This document shows positions 36,530 through 47,265 of a DNA stretch of 64,000 bases, piece by piece. Under the pieces are notes generated by a model. The model was not told where the DNA came from and made no database searches. It saw only the letters and a program-made list of their open reading frames with translations. The translations under genes and the position numbers were made by a program. Source of the DNA: Bradysia coprophila (lineage: Eukaryota > Arthropoda > Insecta > Diptera > Sciaridae); NCBI RefSeq assembly GCF_014529535.1, contig NW_023503375.1, forward strand, positions 992,001-1,056,000, in the 5' to 3' direction. Every line of letters begins with the position of its first letter. Position 1 is the first letter of the stretch.

Positions 36530-37501
36530 TTAATACCTAGACTCAACCATACGTTGTGCATCCTCTCTCGTTTTAAACACGAAGAAATCAATCTCGACCG
36601 TACCCAGAACGTCATGTTCATCAACCACAACATCATATACATTCTTAAAAAAACCATTTGTATGTGGTCCTTCCATAAAAGCACCTCCCTCTATGCTAAC
36701 TCCCGAAACAACATCACCACTTCCAACCGACACGTTCATGGAACTCGCTTCACTGTCGAGTTGATAGGATTTTCCGTTCTGTTTGTACGAAATAAGTCTC
36801 CACGCTGTCACGGTCAAGCGACGATGTCCCACAGATTGTTGTCTTCGAATGTCCAGGTCTTTAAACGAAACGATCTGAATGGCATCTCCCGTCTTTCCAT
36901 ACATAGACAGACGAACTGAGCTAGATGTTGCATATGCCGATTCGATAATGGGATCTCCTTCTCTCGGTGTTATGCTGAATGCGAATCCTTTATGCTTTTT
37001 TGAAGATATCTCGAAACCTATTGCTGTCTCCTTTTCACACAGAACAACGTTGCTAAAATTCGATTTGTTATTATCTTTGTTGGCCAGTCTCACATTTGCC
37101 ATCATCACGGGTTGAAATTTGGCCGGCGTAATATTACAATTCAGTGTGACTTTGACCTCAATATCCCCCGCTGATAGATAATCCACACCGACACCAATTA
37201 GATCAGGCTTTGCACGTTTAATATTGACCATACGCACTTTGTTGCCGCCATAAAGGAACTCTTTGACCGTAATGAAGTTTTCACTTGCATCTATTCCAGC
37301 TATTGCTTCCGACAAGTCACCATCCAAATTATCCACAGTTGGTGATATGAATCGCCAAGCTTGTTTGTTATCATCAACGGAAATGTAACGTTCTTTGACC
37401 AAAACGTTTCGTAAATCACTAAGTTTAGCAGATACATCGAAAGTAACATATTCCCGAACTGGCCCAGCAAACACTTCAATTACTGATAAATTTCCTCCCA
37501 T
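36530..37501 (-). CDS. Nested antisense paralogue 1: ubiquitin-like-module protein, C-terminal domain unknown
   Basis: 323 residues, no intron. About 45-50% identical, end to end, to the 45,175-46,167 protein. Residues ~5-88 form a module ('VFAGPVREYVTFDVSAKLSDLRNVL' ... 'WRFISP' ... 'ITVKEFLYGGNKVRM') that resembles in pattern the first 80 residues of the MACPF-like protein at 50,810. A beta-grasp/ubiquitin-like fold is plausible. The rest (~95-320) looks beta-rich, with 'KFQPVMMANVR', 'HKGFAFSITPREGD', 'QQSVGHRRLTVTAW', and ends 'VEIDFFVFKTREDAQRMV'. No signal peptide or membrane segment. The promoter resembles that of the paralogue, but its TATA box is weaker (minus-strand TATAAT near 37,646-37,651). 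I cannot name the C-terminal family. Confidence 0.8.
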   Translation of the reverse strand: MGGNLSVIEVFAGPVREYVTFDVSAKLSDLRNVLVKERYISVDDNKQAWRFISPTVDNLDGDLSEAIAGIDASENFITVKEFLYGGNKVRMVNIKRAKPDLIGVGVDYLSAGDIEVKVTLNCNITPAKFQPVMMANVRLANKDNNKSNFSNVVLCEKETAIGFEISSKKHKGFAFSITPREGDPIIESAYATSSSVRLSMYGKTGDAIQIVSFKDLDIRRQQSVGHRRLTVTAWRLISYKQNGKSYQLDSEASSMNVSVGSGDVVSGVSIEGGAFMEGPHTNGFFKNVYDVVVDEHDVLGTVEIDFFVFKTREDAQRMVESRY

Positions 37502-38200
37502 TTTTAACGATTTATTGAAACCTTGAAAATTCTATTCAATCAATTTTGTCAGCTTAAACTTTTCGCTCGTATAATTGCACAAACTGCGAACTGCAAACGT
37601 TGACAGTCATTTACGTTCTAATGAAAATAGCCAAATGTATCAGTTATTATAGAAATTTTATGTTTTCATCCAAGCATTTACATGCATGCATAATTCACAT
37701 TCTTTCGATCATTCGTCAGAGTAGACAATAGACCTGTATGCCGGCACCGCTGAAGAAAAGCACTGACAAAAAATAGTTGAAAATCTTACCTGTTGCAGGT
37801 AACTTTGTCTTCAGGTAATCTATGTTATCTGCTACTGCTGTATTAGCAGTTAACATTTTCAACTCTTTTCTGTCAGTGGCTACGAACACGACACTAATAA
37901 ACCAGACTAAATGTAGTAATCTGAGCTAATTCATAGTTTCGCTTTGATTTTGGGATGTGAGCGTATTGAATACGCCGTATTCGTTGACATGAAAAAATAA
38001 TATGCCTCCAGCTGCCGACTTGTTAGTTAGCTGATTACTGTATGCAGGTCAATAGTAGATTACAGTGGATCTCCTTTGCTACTGAAACCTGACAGTGGAC
38101 CGATGCATTGTCAAATATAAGGTGACGCCAAAAAATGTTAATCGGCACACTTGTCTAGACCACAGAAAATGAGGAGTAATGAAGAGATTATAGTACATTT
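37502..38200. other. 5' flank of paralogue 1
   Basis: The first ~250 bp are homologous to the 5' flank of paralogue 2, including the stretch with 'TTCGTCAGA(G/A)TAGA' at about 37,714-37,728. The rest shows no gene; short self-complementary words (GCTGAAGAAAAGCACTGACA and relatives) are scattered between 37,750 and 37,885. Confidence 0.45.
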
Positions 38201-38319
38201 TCTACCTTGGTGTATATTTCGAGAATAACTTCGTATGTACAATTGTATATAACGAGCGCCAGCGAGTGTATATACAATTGTACATAAGACGTGATTCGAG
38301 AAATATACACCAAGGTAGA
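38201..38319 (+). repeat. 119-bp palindrome
   Basis: Arms open TCTACCTTGGTGTATATTTCGAGAA and close with its complement; the middle has CGAGCGCCAGCGAGTG as loop. Probably a short non-autonomous fold-back element. Confidence 0.7.
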
Positions 38320-38325
38320 ACAATG

Positions 38326-38824
38326 TTTTATCTCCTGCAAGCTGATATTTCATACATTAGCGAAATAACCACAAAAATTTGGATTTAAAATTAATTAATT
38401 AAGCATGTTGTTTTAAAACGCATTCACAACAAAAAAAAACATCATACAGAGAATCCTTTATTTACTTACTCACACACATATACTATCCACCTCAACATTT
38501 CGTTCAAATCACATCATTCCGACTACTCTGATTATTTGATCGATGTAGAAGTGACTAACGAACCACTACCGACACCAATTGCATCTCGTTATGTGATTTG
38601 TTGGCGTAGTGGTCAGCATGTTTGGTTGATATGCTGCTGGTCCCGTGTTCGCTTCCGCTGTTCGGCGTTTTTTTTTTTTTTTTAAATATGTCGATGGAAA
38701 GTAAATTTACCCTAGGTGGGTTATGTGTGAATTATCCAATCGTATAGGCTGTGGTTATGTATGTGTTTGTGTTTATATGCAGAAACGCGTAATGTATGAA
38801 ATATCAGCTTGCAGGAGATAAAAA
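38326..38824 (+). mobile_element. ~500-bp element with 33-bp TIRs and an internal tRNA-like segment
   Basis: The left end 38,326-38,358 (TTTTATCTCCTGCAAGCTGA...) and right end 38,790-38,824 are inverted copies. Inside, 38,601-38,667 has pol III-like boxes and a 16-T run. No protein frame. Confidence 0.6.
38601..38683 (+). other. tRNA-like segment with A box, B box and T run
   Basis: TGGCGTAGTGG matches the pol III A-box pattern. GTGTTCGCTTCC, about 35 nt later, approximates a B box. A run of 16 T (38,668-38,683) would terminate pol III. The acceptor and anticodon stems do not pair well, so this is a degenerate tRNA or tRNA-derived SINE head, not a functional tRNA. Confidence 0.45.
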
Positions 38825-39561
38825 AAAAAATCAGTTCACATAAACTCTCTCTGAACTTATCACTATAAATATATTTGAAAGCTCACACTTCCAGGAAGCT
38901 GATTATACAAAAATCATTTTTGTTCTAACAATATTCTTCCAAAAATGTTGTGAATGATTCAACCCAACTGCGTTAGACACTTAACATGTTTGTAATGTTT
39001 ATTTTGACGATTTGGCTTATTAACCACGCTTTCGGCTCGGTATACAACTTCTAAATCGTCAAAATACATATTTCAGACATAATCTACTATTATTATAATA
39101 AGGGAAACATGAGATGGGGCTTGACAAACAGGATTAAGATTGGTAGTAAAATTGTACCATTCGCAATCACATCTTCAACTAAAAAACAATAAGAAAACAC
39201 CGAATCAGTCACCTGCAAATTTATTGTGACTCAGCACAACATAGGAAATTTCGTATTTTTTCTCTTTCCTATGTTTAAATAAAATTGGACAGGTAGCGAG
39301 TACTTGTTTCATCACCTATATTATATTCCATTACGACTTATTTTCTGTTGCCAAATGACTCACAAAAAAATATAGAAATCATAAGCGACATGACAAAGAA
39401 CAGAAACCTATCCGAGCCCTACAATACATAAATTTGGTTGAATTCATGACGTAGTCAATTGTCTAATAATAATCATTAAGCAACAATCGTGAACATCATT
39501 TATTATCCATTTTCTAAAGTTGTCATTTATATCGATGAGACAGAGCCACAGGTAATAGTCA

Positions 39562-39754
39562 TTTGTGTACCTGTTTTGGACGATTGATTTTAGGCAATTT
39601 CGCGGATTGTAGGCCGAACGAAGTGAGGCTTACAAGCGAAAGTGTCTTAAATCAACCGTCCCAAACAGGTGCACATGTGAGTTTTCATGCAGAGGGCCGG
39701 AAACCCGAGAAAATTCGAAAAATTGCCCTCATTTTCGGCCCTGAAGCATGAAAA
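39562..39754 (+). repeat. Fold-back repeat of the GAACGAAGTGAGG family, copy 1
   Basis: Two nested palindromes in tandem. 39,562-39,677 has ends TGTGTACCTGTTTTGGACGA and their complement, with loop CGAACGAAGTGAGG. 39,678-39,754 has TTTTCATGC...GCATGAAAA ends. The copy at 40,529-40,712 has the same plan; diverged or half copies lie at 7,784 and 10,106-10,440. Confidence 0.7.
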
Positions 39755-39940
39755 AATGTTAAATGCTCACACACATACTTGCTACAATGCATTATCGGCT
39801 AGAAAAAAAGCGCTAACAATTAAGAATACAATTCGTCATATGAAAAGAATGTTGTGGTATACGACTAATGAACTTTTGGTTTCAATTTGCATCATGGGAT
39901 ATACTTAACAAACGCACCATTAATATTACATTGAATGACA

Positions 39941-40527
39941 AGGGGCGAAAGTAAAAAAAATCAACCGTGTGCGAGAGTTGGAGCCCGCGCCGAAGGCAAG
40001 GGCTCTAATCGCACAGGTTGAATTTTTTTACTTTTGGCCCGAGTCGTTCATACTATTTTTTTTGATACCAACATTGAAAATTGATACGTATCGCAAACAT
40101 CGCAACAAAATGTTGAAATAAAAAGGCATTTAGCCAGAAAATGCGGGGGTCCAGGGGGCGGCAGCCCCCTGGTATATGAAAAATTTAATAATTTAGCCAT
40201 CACAACAATAACACACACAAAAATTAAGATATAACTAACAAATCATTCAGTAACAAAAAGTATCAACTTTGTATGCTAATTTCAATAAGAACACTGGCGC
40301 ACAGTGTTTTACAATTTTGATCAAAGTATTCTGCATAATATGAGCGGATTTTGTTGACAACTCGACTCATTTCTCTCATTTTCTGTGACGTCAGTCACTT
40401 TCGCTGTTCGTTCAGTTGCGTTCGCTCTTCGTTAAGTACTTTCTCCCCGTGGGATGCATTTTTTTACTTTCGCCCCTCATATGCGGGGCGAAAGTATCAT
40501 TTTTCAATGTTGGTATCAAAAAATAGT
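39941..40527 (+). mobile_element. Composite of nested inverted repeats
   Basis: A hairpin at 39,941-40,042 (GGGGCGAAAGTAAAAAAA and its complement around a GC-rich loop) abuts an element bounded by inverted 37-bp ends (40,051-40,087 and 40,493-40,527, 'GATACCAACATTGAAAA'). The interior holds a GC-rich hairpin (40,144-40,172, CCAGGGGGC...GCCCCCTGG). No coding content. Confidence 0.55.
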
Positions 40528-40528
40528 T

Positions 40529-40712
40529 ATTTACGTATCTGTTGTGGACGGTATATTTTAGGCAATTTCGCGAGTTGTAGCCCGAACGAAGTGAGGGCGA
40601 CAAGCGAAAGTGCCTAAAATAAACCGTCCACAACAGATGCGTATACAACTTTTCATGCCGAGGGCCCAAATTACGAGAAAAATTCCGTAATTTTTGCCCA
40701 AGGCATGAAAAA
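40529..40712 (+). repeat. Fold-back repeat of the GAACGAAGTGAGG family, copy 2
   Basis: Same two-hairpin plan as 39,562-39,754. The first palindrome is nearly perfect (ACGTATCTGTTGTGGACGGT and its complement). Confidence 0.75.
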
Positions 40713-41017
40713 GAATCTCCGTGCACCACAAATAGAAGTCAATTTGTGTTATGAGCAACACTGGATCACTGTGAATCGATCTTGGTCAAGTATATTTTCG
40801 AAGGATAATTTCTCCTCTAACTAAAACAAGCTAATTTCGTTGCAAATGTAGTTGTACAAAAATTTGGTAACATAGCAGCAACCAGCAACAACATTCATAT
40901 TTTCCTTTAAATTGAGGGAACCATATGGTCCATTTCCCATTTTCTGATCATTTGATCAGAACAGTTGAACTTCAAAAAAGTGTTAGCGATTGGAACCTTA
41001 TTGGATTCTACAAGATA

Positions 41018-42625
41018 AAGAGTGATATCGCCAAAACTTCAGGTGATTTTTGTAACTTTGGGAACAAGCGGTCTCCGATTTTAATGAGTGATAGCTCGTT
41101 GGATTCGCCTTTTAATTCTAGGAAACACGTATCTTTCACTTTTTCGAAAAAAAATTTACTTTCTGTGAAAAGTGTTCAAAAGTGAACACATGTCAGAGGG
41201 TACCGAAAACAGTTTTTCGACAATAACTCAAGAAAAAATTATTTTAAATTATTGTAATGTTGTACGAATGTCGGCCTTGGAAAGACCTACAGGTAGAATA
41301 TACGCACGGCTTGGTGCGAGTAGATGCGCGAGATTTATTATTAAAAATATAGTGAATGATCAGAGAGTCCGCCTTCTCTGCAGCTTCGATGTTCCGCGGA
41401 ACTGAGTATGGGGTGTTGTAGCTGGCCTCACCCACTATCGTCCCACATATAAATGAAACCAGTACTTTTGTGCTGCAAACCTACCGAAGTCTTGTAAAAA
41501 AAGTTGGTGCCAAAATGCAGATTTTTTCCTTCTTTCTGTACGCCCAACTGCTGAAACAGCGTCTGGAACGCTTCTACGGGAATAATTTCATATAGTCTAC
41601 CATTCTGTTTCCTTAAACGCTTCGCTATGTCGCGAACATAGATCGTTACAACATATCCAGTGTTAGTAATTCGAGTGAAAAATTATTAAATTTTTCTAAG
41701 CGGATTTTAGTCAAATAAAGTGTTAGCGTATAGCGCATGATCTTAGGACTCCGGAACAGTAATTAGTTTTTCAACCGGACCAATATTTGCTACGGGATGG
41801 AAGTTTTGAAAAACGATATGATCAACTGAGAGCAAATGGTTTTCCGAACTCCCATCCCGTAGCAAATATTGTTCCACATAAAAATCTAATTATTGTTCCG
41901 GAGTCCTGAGATCATGCCCTATACGCTAACACTTTATTTGAGTAAAATCCGCCGAGAAAAATTTAATAATTTTTCTCTTGATATTACTAACACTGGATAT
42001 TTTGTAACGATATATGTTCGCGACATAGCGAAGCGTACAAGGTAACAGAATAGTAGATCATATGAAATTACTCCCGTAGAAGCGTTCCAGACGCTGTTCC
42101 AGCAGTTGGGCCCACAGAAAGAAGGAAAAATCTGCATTTTGGCACCAACTTTTTTTACAAGACTTCGGTAGGCTTGCAGCACAAAAGTACTGGTTTCATT
42201 TTTATGTGCGGCGATAGTGGGTGAGGCCAGCTACAACAAACCATACTCAGTTCCGAGGAAAATAGAAGCTGCAGAGAAGGCGGACTCTCCGAACATTCAC
42301 TATATTTTTAGTAATAACTCTCGCCGATATACTCGCACCAAGCTGTGCGTATACTCTACCTGTAGGTCTTTCCAAGGCCGACATTCGTACATCATTACAA
42401 TAATTTAAAATAATTGTTTCTAGAGTTATTGCCAAAAAACTGTTTTCATTACCCTCTGACATGTCCTCACTTTTGAACCTTTTTCACAGAAAGTAATTTT
42501 TTTTCAAAAAAATGGCAGATACGTGTTCGCTAGAATTAAACGACGAATCGAATGAGCTATCACTCATTAAAATCGGAGACCGCTTGTTCCCCAATCACCT
42601 GAAGTCTTGGCGATATCACTCTTAA
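41018..42625 (+). repeat. 1.6-kb near-perfect palindrome (arms ~790 bp, loop < 60 bp)
   Basis: The left arm (41,018-~41,805) and right arm (~41,850-42,625) are reverse complements with scattered mismatches and small indels, roughly 85% identity by eye. The centre lies near 41,828 between GCTACGGGATGG and CCATCCCGTAGC. Both arms keep a ~71-codon open frame reading 'MSEG.ENSF..IT' and 'RMSALERPTGR', divergently oriented. The fold-back would give a long double-stranded RNA if transcribed. Confidence 0.9.
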
Positions 42626-43739
42626 AGTTTCAGGATAGACCAAACACAAAATTACTTTATTCAGTGGGATATGAATTAGAAGTGAACAAAATTTAGGCTA
42701 AGCTGATCGAAAGTAGTAATTCAGTTTTCTTTGTTAAAGTACCGTTGAGTGAATTGCTCATACTCAACAAAAAGCTACAGAAAGTATATTCTCTTCATAA
42801 TCATCGTTTACTTGCAAGAACGATGACAGTTATTCTGATGATTCGCTAGGCTAATTTTATCAACACTGGTACTATTGTCATATACCTCTTATCCAATGTT
42901 AAACGTTCAAATCAATGCAATCAGTAATTCAGTAAAAGTCCAGAAATTAAAAGTTAAGTCTTCGATGCAGACAATTTTAGGGTAGCAGAGTGAATTGATG
43001 TGAGGTATGTTGGGTAAGAAGTAATGGAACGATTATTTTTTTTTTAAACGGAGCAAGAATAAATGGTAACTGATTACAAGATCTTTGGACCTGACCGAAA
43101 GGGTCAGGTGTGAAGGTGTATTTAGTCATAAAAGTGGTTTTTGTAAATATTTAAGGAAAAAACCGCCTTTAAAGATGAGGAGCGCTTTAAGCTATGAAGA
43201 CAGTACTTTGCCAAAATGTGGCCTATTTTTCAGTTGATTTTACTTTCTACAGATTTCATTATTTCGATTACAACGAATGAAAAAATAAGTGAAAAATGTG
43301 TGAAAAAACGTATAGTCATGATCTCAAATCTGTTGTCCCTTGACAAGTGCTCATAGGATTGTCGAGCATTTGATACTTTCATTTCTAATGATTTTGTTCT
43401 ATGAATAGTCTTACACTCTCACACTGGAACGGCATTCAAATTTCTAAAAACGTTTCAAAACTGAAGTTTTGTTTTCTAAAATTTATACTCAATGTTATCA
43501 TGAAACTATGAGAATATGTCGCCAGTCAGTGCAACAGTGTGTGAAACCGGTCAAATTATTAGTTTTTTCCAATTTCAAAGACTCCAATTTTGTGAACATT
43601 GTACAGTACAGATACAGATTTTATTTAAATAGAAGAGAAGACCAAAAGAGACAGTACACCGTTACTAAAGGTGTGTTAGAAATAGAAGCACTGTTCAGAA
43701 AAGAAACCGAACTGGATATAAGAACATAACTAACGACGA
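42626..43739. other. Intron sequence, nothing recognised
   Basis: AT-rich. One 86-codon open frame (43,469-43,729) without a recognisable domain. No repeat I can support. Confidence 0.35.
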
Positions 43740-44877
43740 CCCGTACGAAACACCTATTAGTATCATAAGCCTTTACTGTGAAACCCTTCATTTCTTTTAC
43801 TTCATTCTCTACTGAAAAGCTATTCGCCCTTTAAAATCACTTACATTATCTTTCTTTGCCTTGTTATCATATACAAATAAATTGCCGGAGGCAATATAGA
43901 CAGCCCCGTACAAAGTCAACTTTCATAAATTCCTATTTAAACAGCTATGTACCGCTATATTTACCTATATTTTCCTATAAATAAACATTTCACAGATGAA
44001 TATGTTATTATATAGCTGTATATGCCTGTATATAGCTCAATATTGGTGAATATAGATATATATAGATGTCCATATATGCCTGAAACACCCCACACACATA
44101 ACAAATTATTTCCATGTTAACAGAAACCATTTTTCCCAATATATATTACTTTTATTAAAATCCAATATGGCCGCCGGCAGCCATTTTGTTAGGAGACCGG
44201 AAATTTTACCGACGCTTTACATTCGTTAATACCTTTCAAACAAATAAAAATTCATGAGATTCGGTCAAAATTTACTCAAGATATTGACAAAATACTCCAT
44301 GTTCACTGTACGGCCGAGTAGCCAGATAAGAGCTCACTCCAAAAAATTTTCCCTGATTGGTACGGTCAATACCTATCTAATAAAGCTAAAACAGAAATAT
44401 ATGTTCAAATGTGGCCGACCTACAAGCAAAAACTGCTTGCCGCCCTGTGCCTGTTTCACACCAAGAACTCTAATCACGAGTCGGTCATCCGATTTCCAAA
44501 AACTTTTTTTTTGTCGATCGGTATTGTAAATACCTTTTATTTGACGTATCGCTTACAAGTGTAACGTTTAAATGTCCGGAGATATCTTCGAAAAACCGTA
44601 AAGCACTTATTGGGCCACAGCTCGGGAGGGGTCGATCCAAAATCACTCATTTTCGAACTTAGCCTGTCCTTTGACATTACCAAACGGGGAAAAAAAAATC
44701 AAAATCGTATGCGTTTTACTCAAGGTATCGTGCAGACAGACGGACAGACGGACTTTTTTTCACTGATTTGGCATCTCTAGACAACCACAATAGGTTTCCC
44801 CTTACTCAGGGAGTCCAATTCGACGTGTTACAAGCGTATGCGTAAACCTATAAGACCCCAGTACTTCGTACGGGTCT
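43740..44877 (+). mobile_element. TIR element with GACCCGTACGAA ends, copy 1
   Basis: The left end GACCCGTACGAA (43,740) is the complement of the right end TTCGTACGGGTC (to 44,877). From ~44,150 to the end it is collinear with 52,992-53,860: 'ATGGC(C/G)GCCG', 'GTACGGCCGAGTAGCCA', 'CGAGTCGGTCATCC', 'TGTCGATCGGTATTGTAAAT', and a 'GACAGACGGAC' array. No intact frame. Confidence 0.6.
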
Positions 44878-45174
44878 AATAACCCGAGGTGAAAATGATA
44901 TACCCAATTTGTCGAAATAAGATGTCTTAGGTCTTAAATTGTAGTGCCGTTGATGCGTGAAACTTCTCATATAGACATGTAGAGTCTTTCATGTCTATGA
45001 AAGAAAAGATCGTTTTTTACTGGTTGCGCATTGCAGTCTTTTTTTCGCTTTCATATTCCCTACAAGAAAGCAGATTTTTCTTTATCAAATATCTATTGTT
45101 TCAAAAATGAATTTACATCAGATCGTTCCGTGTTTTTAACTAAACAACATGACCGACCTGTAAATCGGTTCCCA
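44878..45174. other. 3' flank of paralogue 2
   Basis: AT-rich sequence between the TIR element and the stop codon of the antisense gene at 45,175. No further feature seen. Confidence 0.35.
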
Positions 45175-46167
45175 TTACCGGGCATAGATCGGTTCAACTC
45201 TCGAGTCAATCATAAGTTGTGCATCTTCTTTCGTTTTAAATACGAAGAAATCAATATTGACCTCACCAAAAACGTCATTTTGATCTTCCACAACATCACC
45301 TATAATACCCATTTTGCCATTTGTTTGTTTTCCTTCACTGAAACCACCTCCTTCTATACTATCTCCCGAAACCACATCAACGCCGCCTTTGTTAACCACG
45401 AACATGGACCTCGTTTCATCGCTGAGGTTATAGGATTGTCCGTTGTTAGTGTACGAGGCAAGCTTCCACGCCTTTACGGTTATGCGACGATGTCCGATTG
45501 ATTGTTGTGTTGGTATGTTCAAGTTACTAAACGAATCGACCAGGATAGCATTTCCCGTGTTCTCATACATAGAAAGACCAACCGTGGGAGACGTTGCACA
45601 TGCCCATTCAACAATGGAATCTCCTTCTCTTGGCTTAATACTGAATACGAATCCTTTATGCTTTTTTGAGGTGACGACAAATCCTACTGCTGTCTTCTTT
45701 TCACACAGAACTACGTTGTCAAAATTCGACCTGTTGTCATCTTTGTTGGATGGCCTTACATTTGCCATCATCACGGGTTGAAATTTGTCCGGCGTAACAT
45801 CAGTATTCAGTGAGACTTGAACCTCAAGATCCCTATCTGATAAATAATCCACACTAACACCAATTAAATCGGGCCGTTTGCGTCTGATATTGGTCAAACG
45901 AACTTTGTTGACGCCATGAAGAAAATCTTTGACCGCGATGTACCTTTCACTTCCATCCAATCCAACTATTGCTTCAGACAAGTCACCACTCGGATTATCT
46001 ACAGTTGGTGATACGAATCGCCAAGCTTGTGTGTCGTCGTCAACTTTAATTTGACCTGATGCGAGCAAAACGTTCCGTAAATCACGAAGTTTTTTATTAA
46101 TATCGAAGTCGACATATGCCGCGACTGAGCCGGCGAACACTTGAATTGATTTCACATCTGGTTCCAT
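45175..46167 (-). CDS. Nested antisense paralogue 2: ubiquitin-like-module protein, C-terminal domain unknown
   Basis: 330 residues, no intron, paralogue of the 36,530-37,501 protein; most substitutions are conservative and the alignment needs few gaps. Residues ~8-90 are the shared N-terminal module ('VAAYVDFDINKKLRDLRNVL', 'WRFVSPTVDN', 'IAVKDFLHGVNKVRL'). The C-terminal part keeps 'DKFQPVMMANVR', 'KKHKGFVFSIKPREGD', 'QQSIGHRRITVKAW' and 'VNIDFFVFKTKEDAQLMI', with an eight-residue C-terminal extension. A TATA box and an initiator 30 nt apart precede it, so it is probably transcribed independently of VWA8. Two intact paralogous frames argue that the family is under selection. No family name can be given. 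Confidence 0.82.
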   Translation of the reverse strand: MEPDVKSIQVFAGSVAAYVDFDINKKLRDLRNVLLASGQIKVDDDTQAWRFVSPTVDNPSGDLSEAIVGLDGSERYIAVKDFLHGVNKVRLTNIRRKRPDLIGVSVDYLSDRDLEVQVSLNTDVTPDKFQPVMMANVRPSNKDDNRSNFDNVVLCEKKTAVGFVVTSKKHKGFVFSIKPREGDSIVEWACATSPTVGLSMYENTGNAILVDSFSNLNIPTQQSIGHRRITVKAWKLASYTNNGQSYNLSDETRSMFVVNKGGVDVVSGDSIEGGGFSEGKQTNGKMGIIGDVVEDQNDVFGEVNIDFFVFKTKEDAQLMIDSRVEPIYAR

Positions 46168-46275
46168 TTTTAATGAGTTATTTGAACTTTAAAAATTATA
46201 TTCAATCGATTTTGTCAGGTTAAACTTAAAAATTGAACTGTAAACGTTGTGACACAGGTGTGGTGTGGTCTACGG

Positions 46276-46312
46276 TCTGAATGAAAACAGCTAAAAATCA
46301 GATCTTTTATAC
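46276..46312 (-). promoter_or_regulatory. Core promoter of paralogue 2 (TATA + initiator)
   Basis: On the minus strand GTATAAAAG (46,312-46,304) lies about 30 nt upstream of a TCAGA initiator (46,280-46,276). The start codon is ~110 nt further. Surrounding bases align with the upstream region of paralogue 1 (TTTTCATTMAGA-type block). Confidence 0.55.
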
Positions 46313-46429
46313 AGAAATTTTTCGTTTTAACTACCCACCAAACTTAAACATTTTCGATTATCTCCATTAAAGCAGGAACCAGTAACATGCTTGCATTATT
46401 CACATTTTTTCGATCTTTCGTCAGAATAG

Positions 46430-47265
46430 ATTCGTGTGCTGGAGCAGCGCCGCCGAAGTAAAACTAAAAATACGAAAGTAGTGAATACTTCAGCTAATTC
46501 ATTGAAAAAACATCAAACGAACATCAAAACTGTGAAGTGGTGTGCCTAAGAAACTTACAGTCAGAGTCAATGAAATTTTGGAGTGAATTTGCTTCAGCTG
46601 TTTTTCACCTAATCCACACATACAATCAAAGCTGTTTATACGATTGAAGATGCTGCACGCGCGTGGTAGTGGTATAAACAGTTTTGATTGTATGTGTGGT
46701 GGCTGAAAAACAGCTGAAGCAAATACTTGCTGAAATTTCATTTACTCTGACTGTATCTTCTCGAATTAGTCAGTTGAAAAACAGCTGAAGCAAATTCAAT
46801 TGGTGAAATTTTATTTACGCTGACTGTAGTTTCTCGAACTAGAAGCTTCTTGTTCGAGAAGATACAGTCAGTGACAGTGAAATTTCAGCAATTGAATTTG
46901 CTTCAGAAGCACTACATTCACTTTACCGGCGAGTAGCCTGACTTACGCTCATCAGGCAGCTCCATCGTAACCTTTAACAAACAGCTATTCTGTTATCTGT
47001 TATCTGTTATCGATAACGACGACAAAAATAATGACAAGCTCTGGGTAATATGGTCCGTTATACAGTAAAATACATGTTAAAATAATTGAAGTACAAGATT
47101 TGAAATCAACCAAATTAAAATACTTTGATCGATGGAAGTAATAGACCCGATAATAATATTGGTCTTCTACTTGCCGTCTGTAACAGGTTAAAACTGTTTT
47201 CTATTGCATACTTCAGCAGATATATGCGGACAACATTGACCAGCCCACGAAAATAGTACAGATTC
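46430..47265 (+). repeat. Left arm of a ~0.8-kb inverted duplication
   Basis: Pairs with 49,285-50,070 in inverse orientation: 'GTGTGCCTAAGAAACTTACAGTC', the 'GAAGCAAATTCA' hairpins, 'TTACCGGCGAGTAGCCTGA', the TTAA-type MITE, and 'GCGGACAAC.TTGACCAGCCCACGAAAATAGTAC' all recur in mirror order. The arm itself contains nested hairpins (46,540-46,930) with repeated 'CAGCTGAAGCAAAT' words. Confidence 0.8.
46985..47195 (+). mobile_element. piggyBac-like MITE, copy B
   Basis: Same sequence as copy A (GATAACGACGAC, 'AATAATGACAAGCTC', 'AAGATTTGAAATCAACC', right end CGTCTGTAACAGGTTAA). The left end is disturbed. It sits within the left arm of the inverted duplication. Confidence 0.6.

Noticed and set aside
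38601-38683. A functional tRNA gene
   Set aside because: Only the A box fits well; the acceptor and anticodon stems do not pair, so I kept it as tRNA-like.
41172-42462. ~71-codon frames in the palindrome arms as genes
   Set aside because: Short, duplicated only as part of the inverted repeat, and without a known domain. Noted as a property of the palindrome instead.
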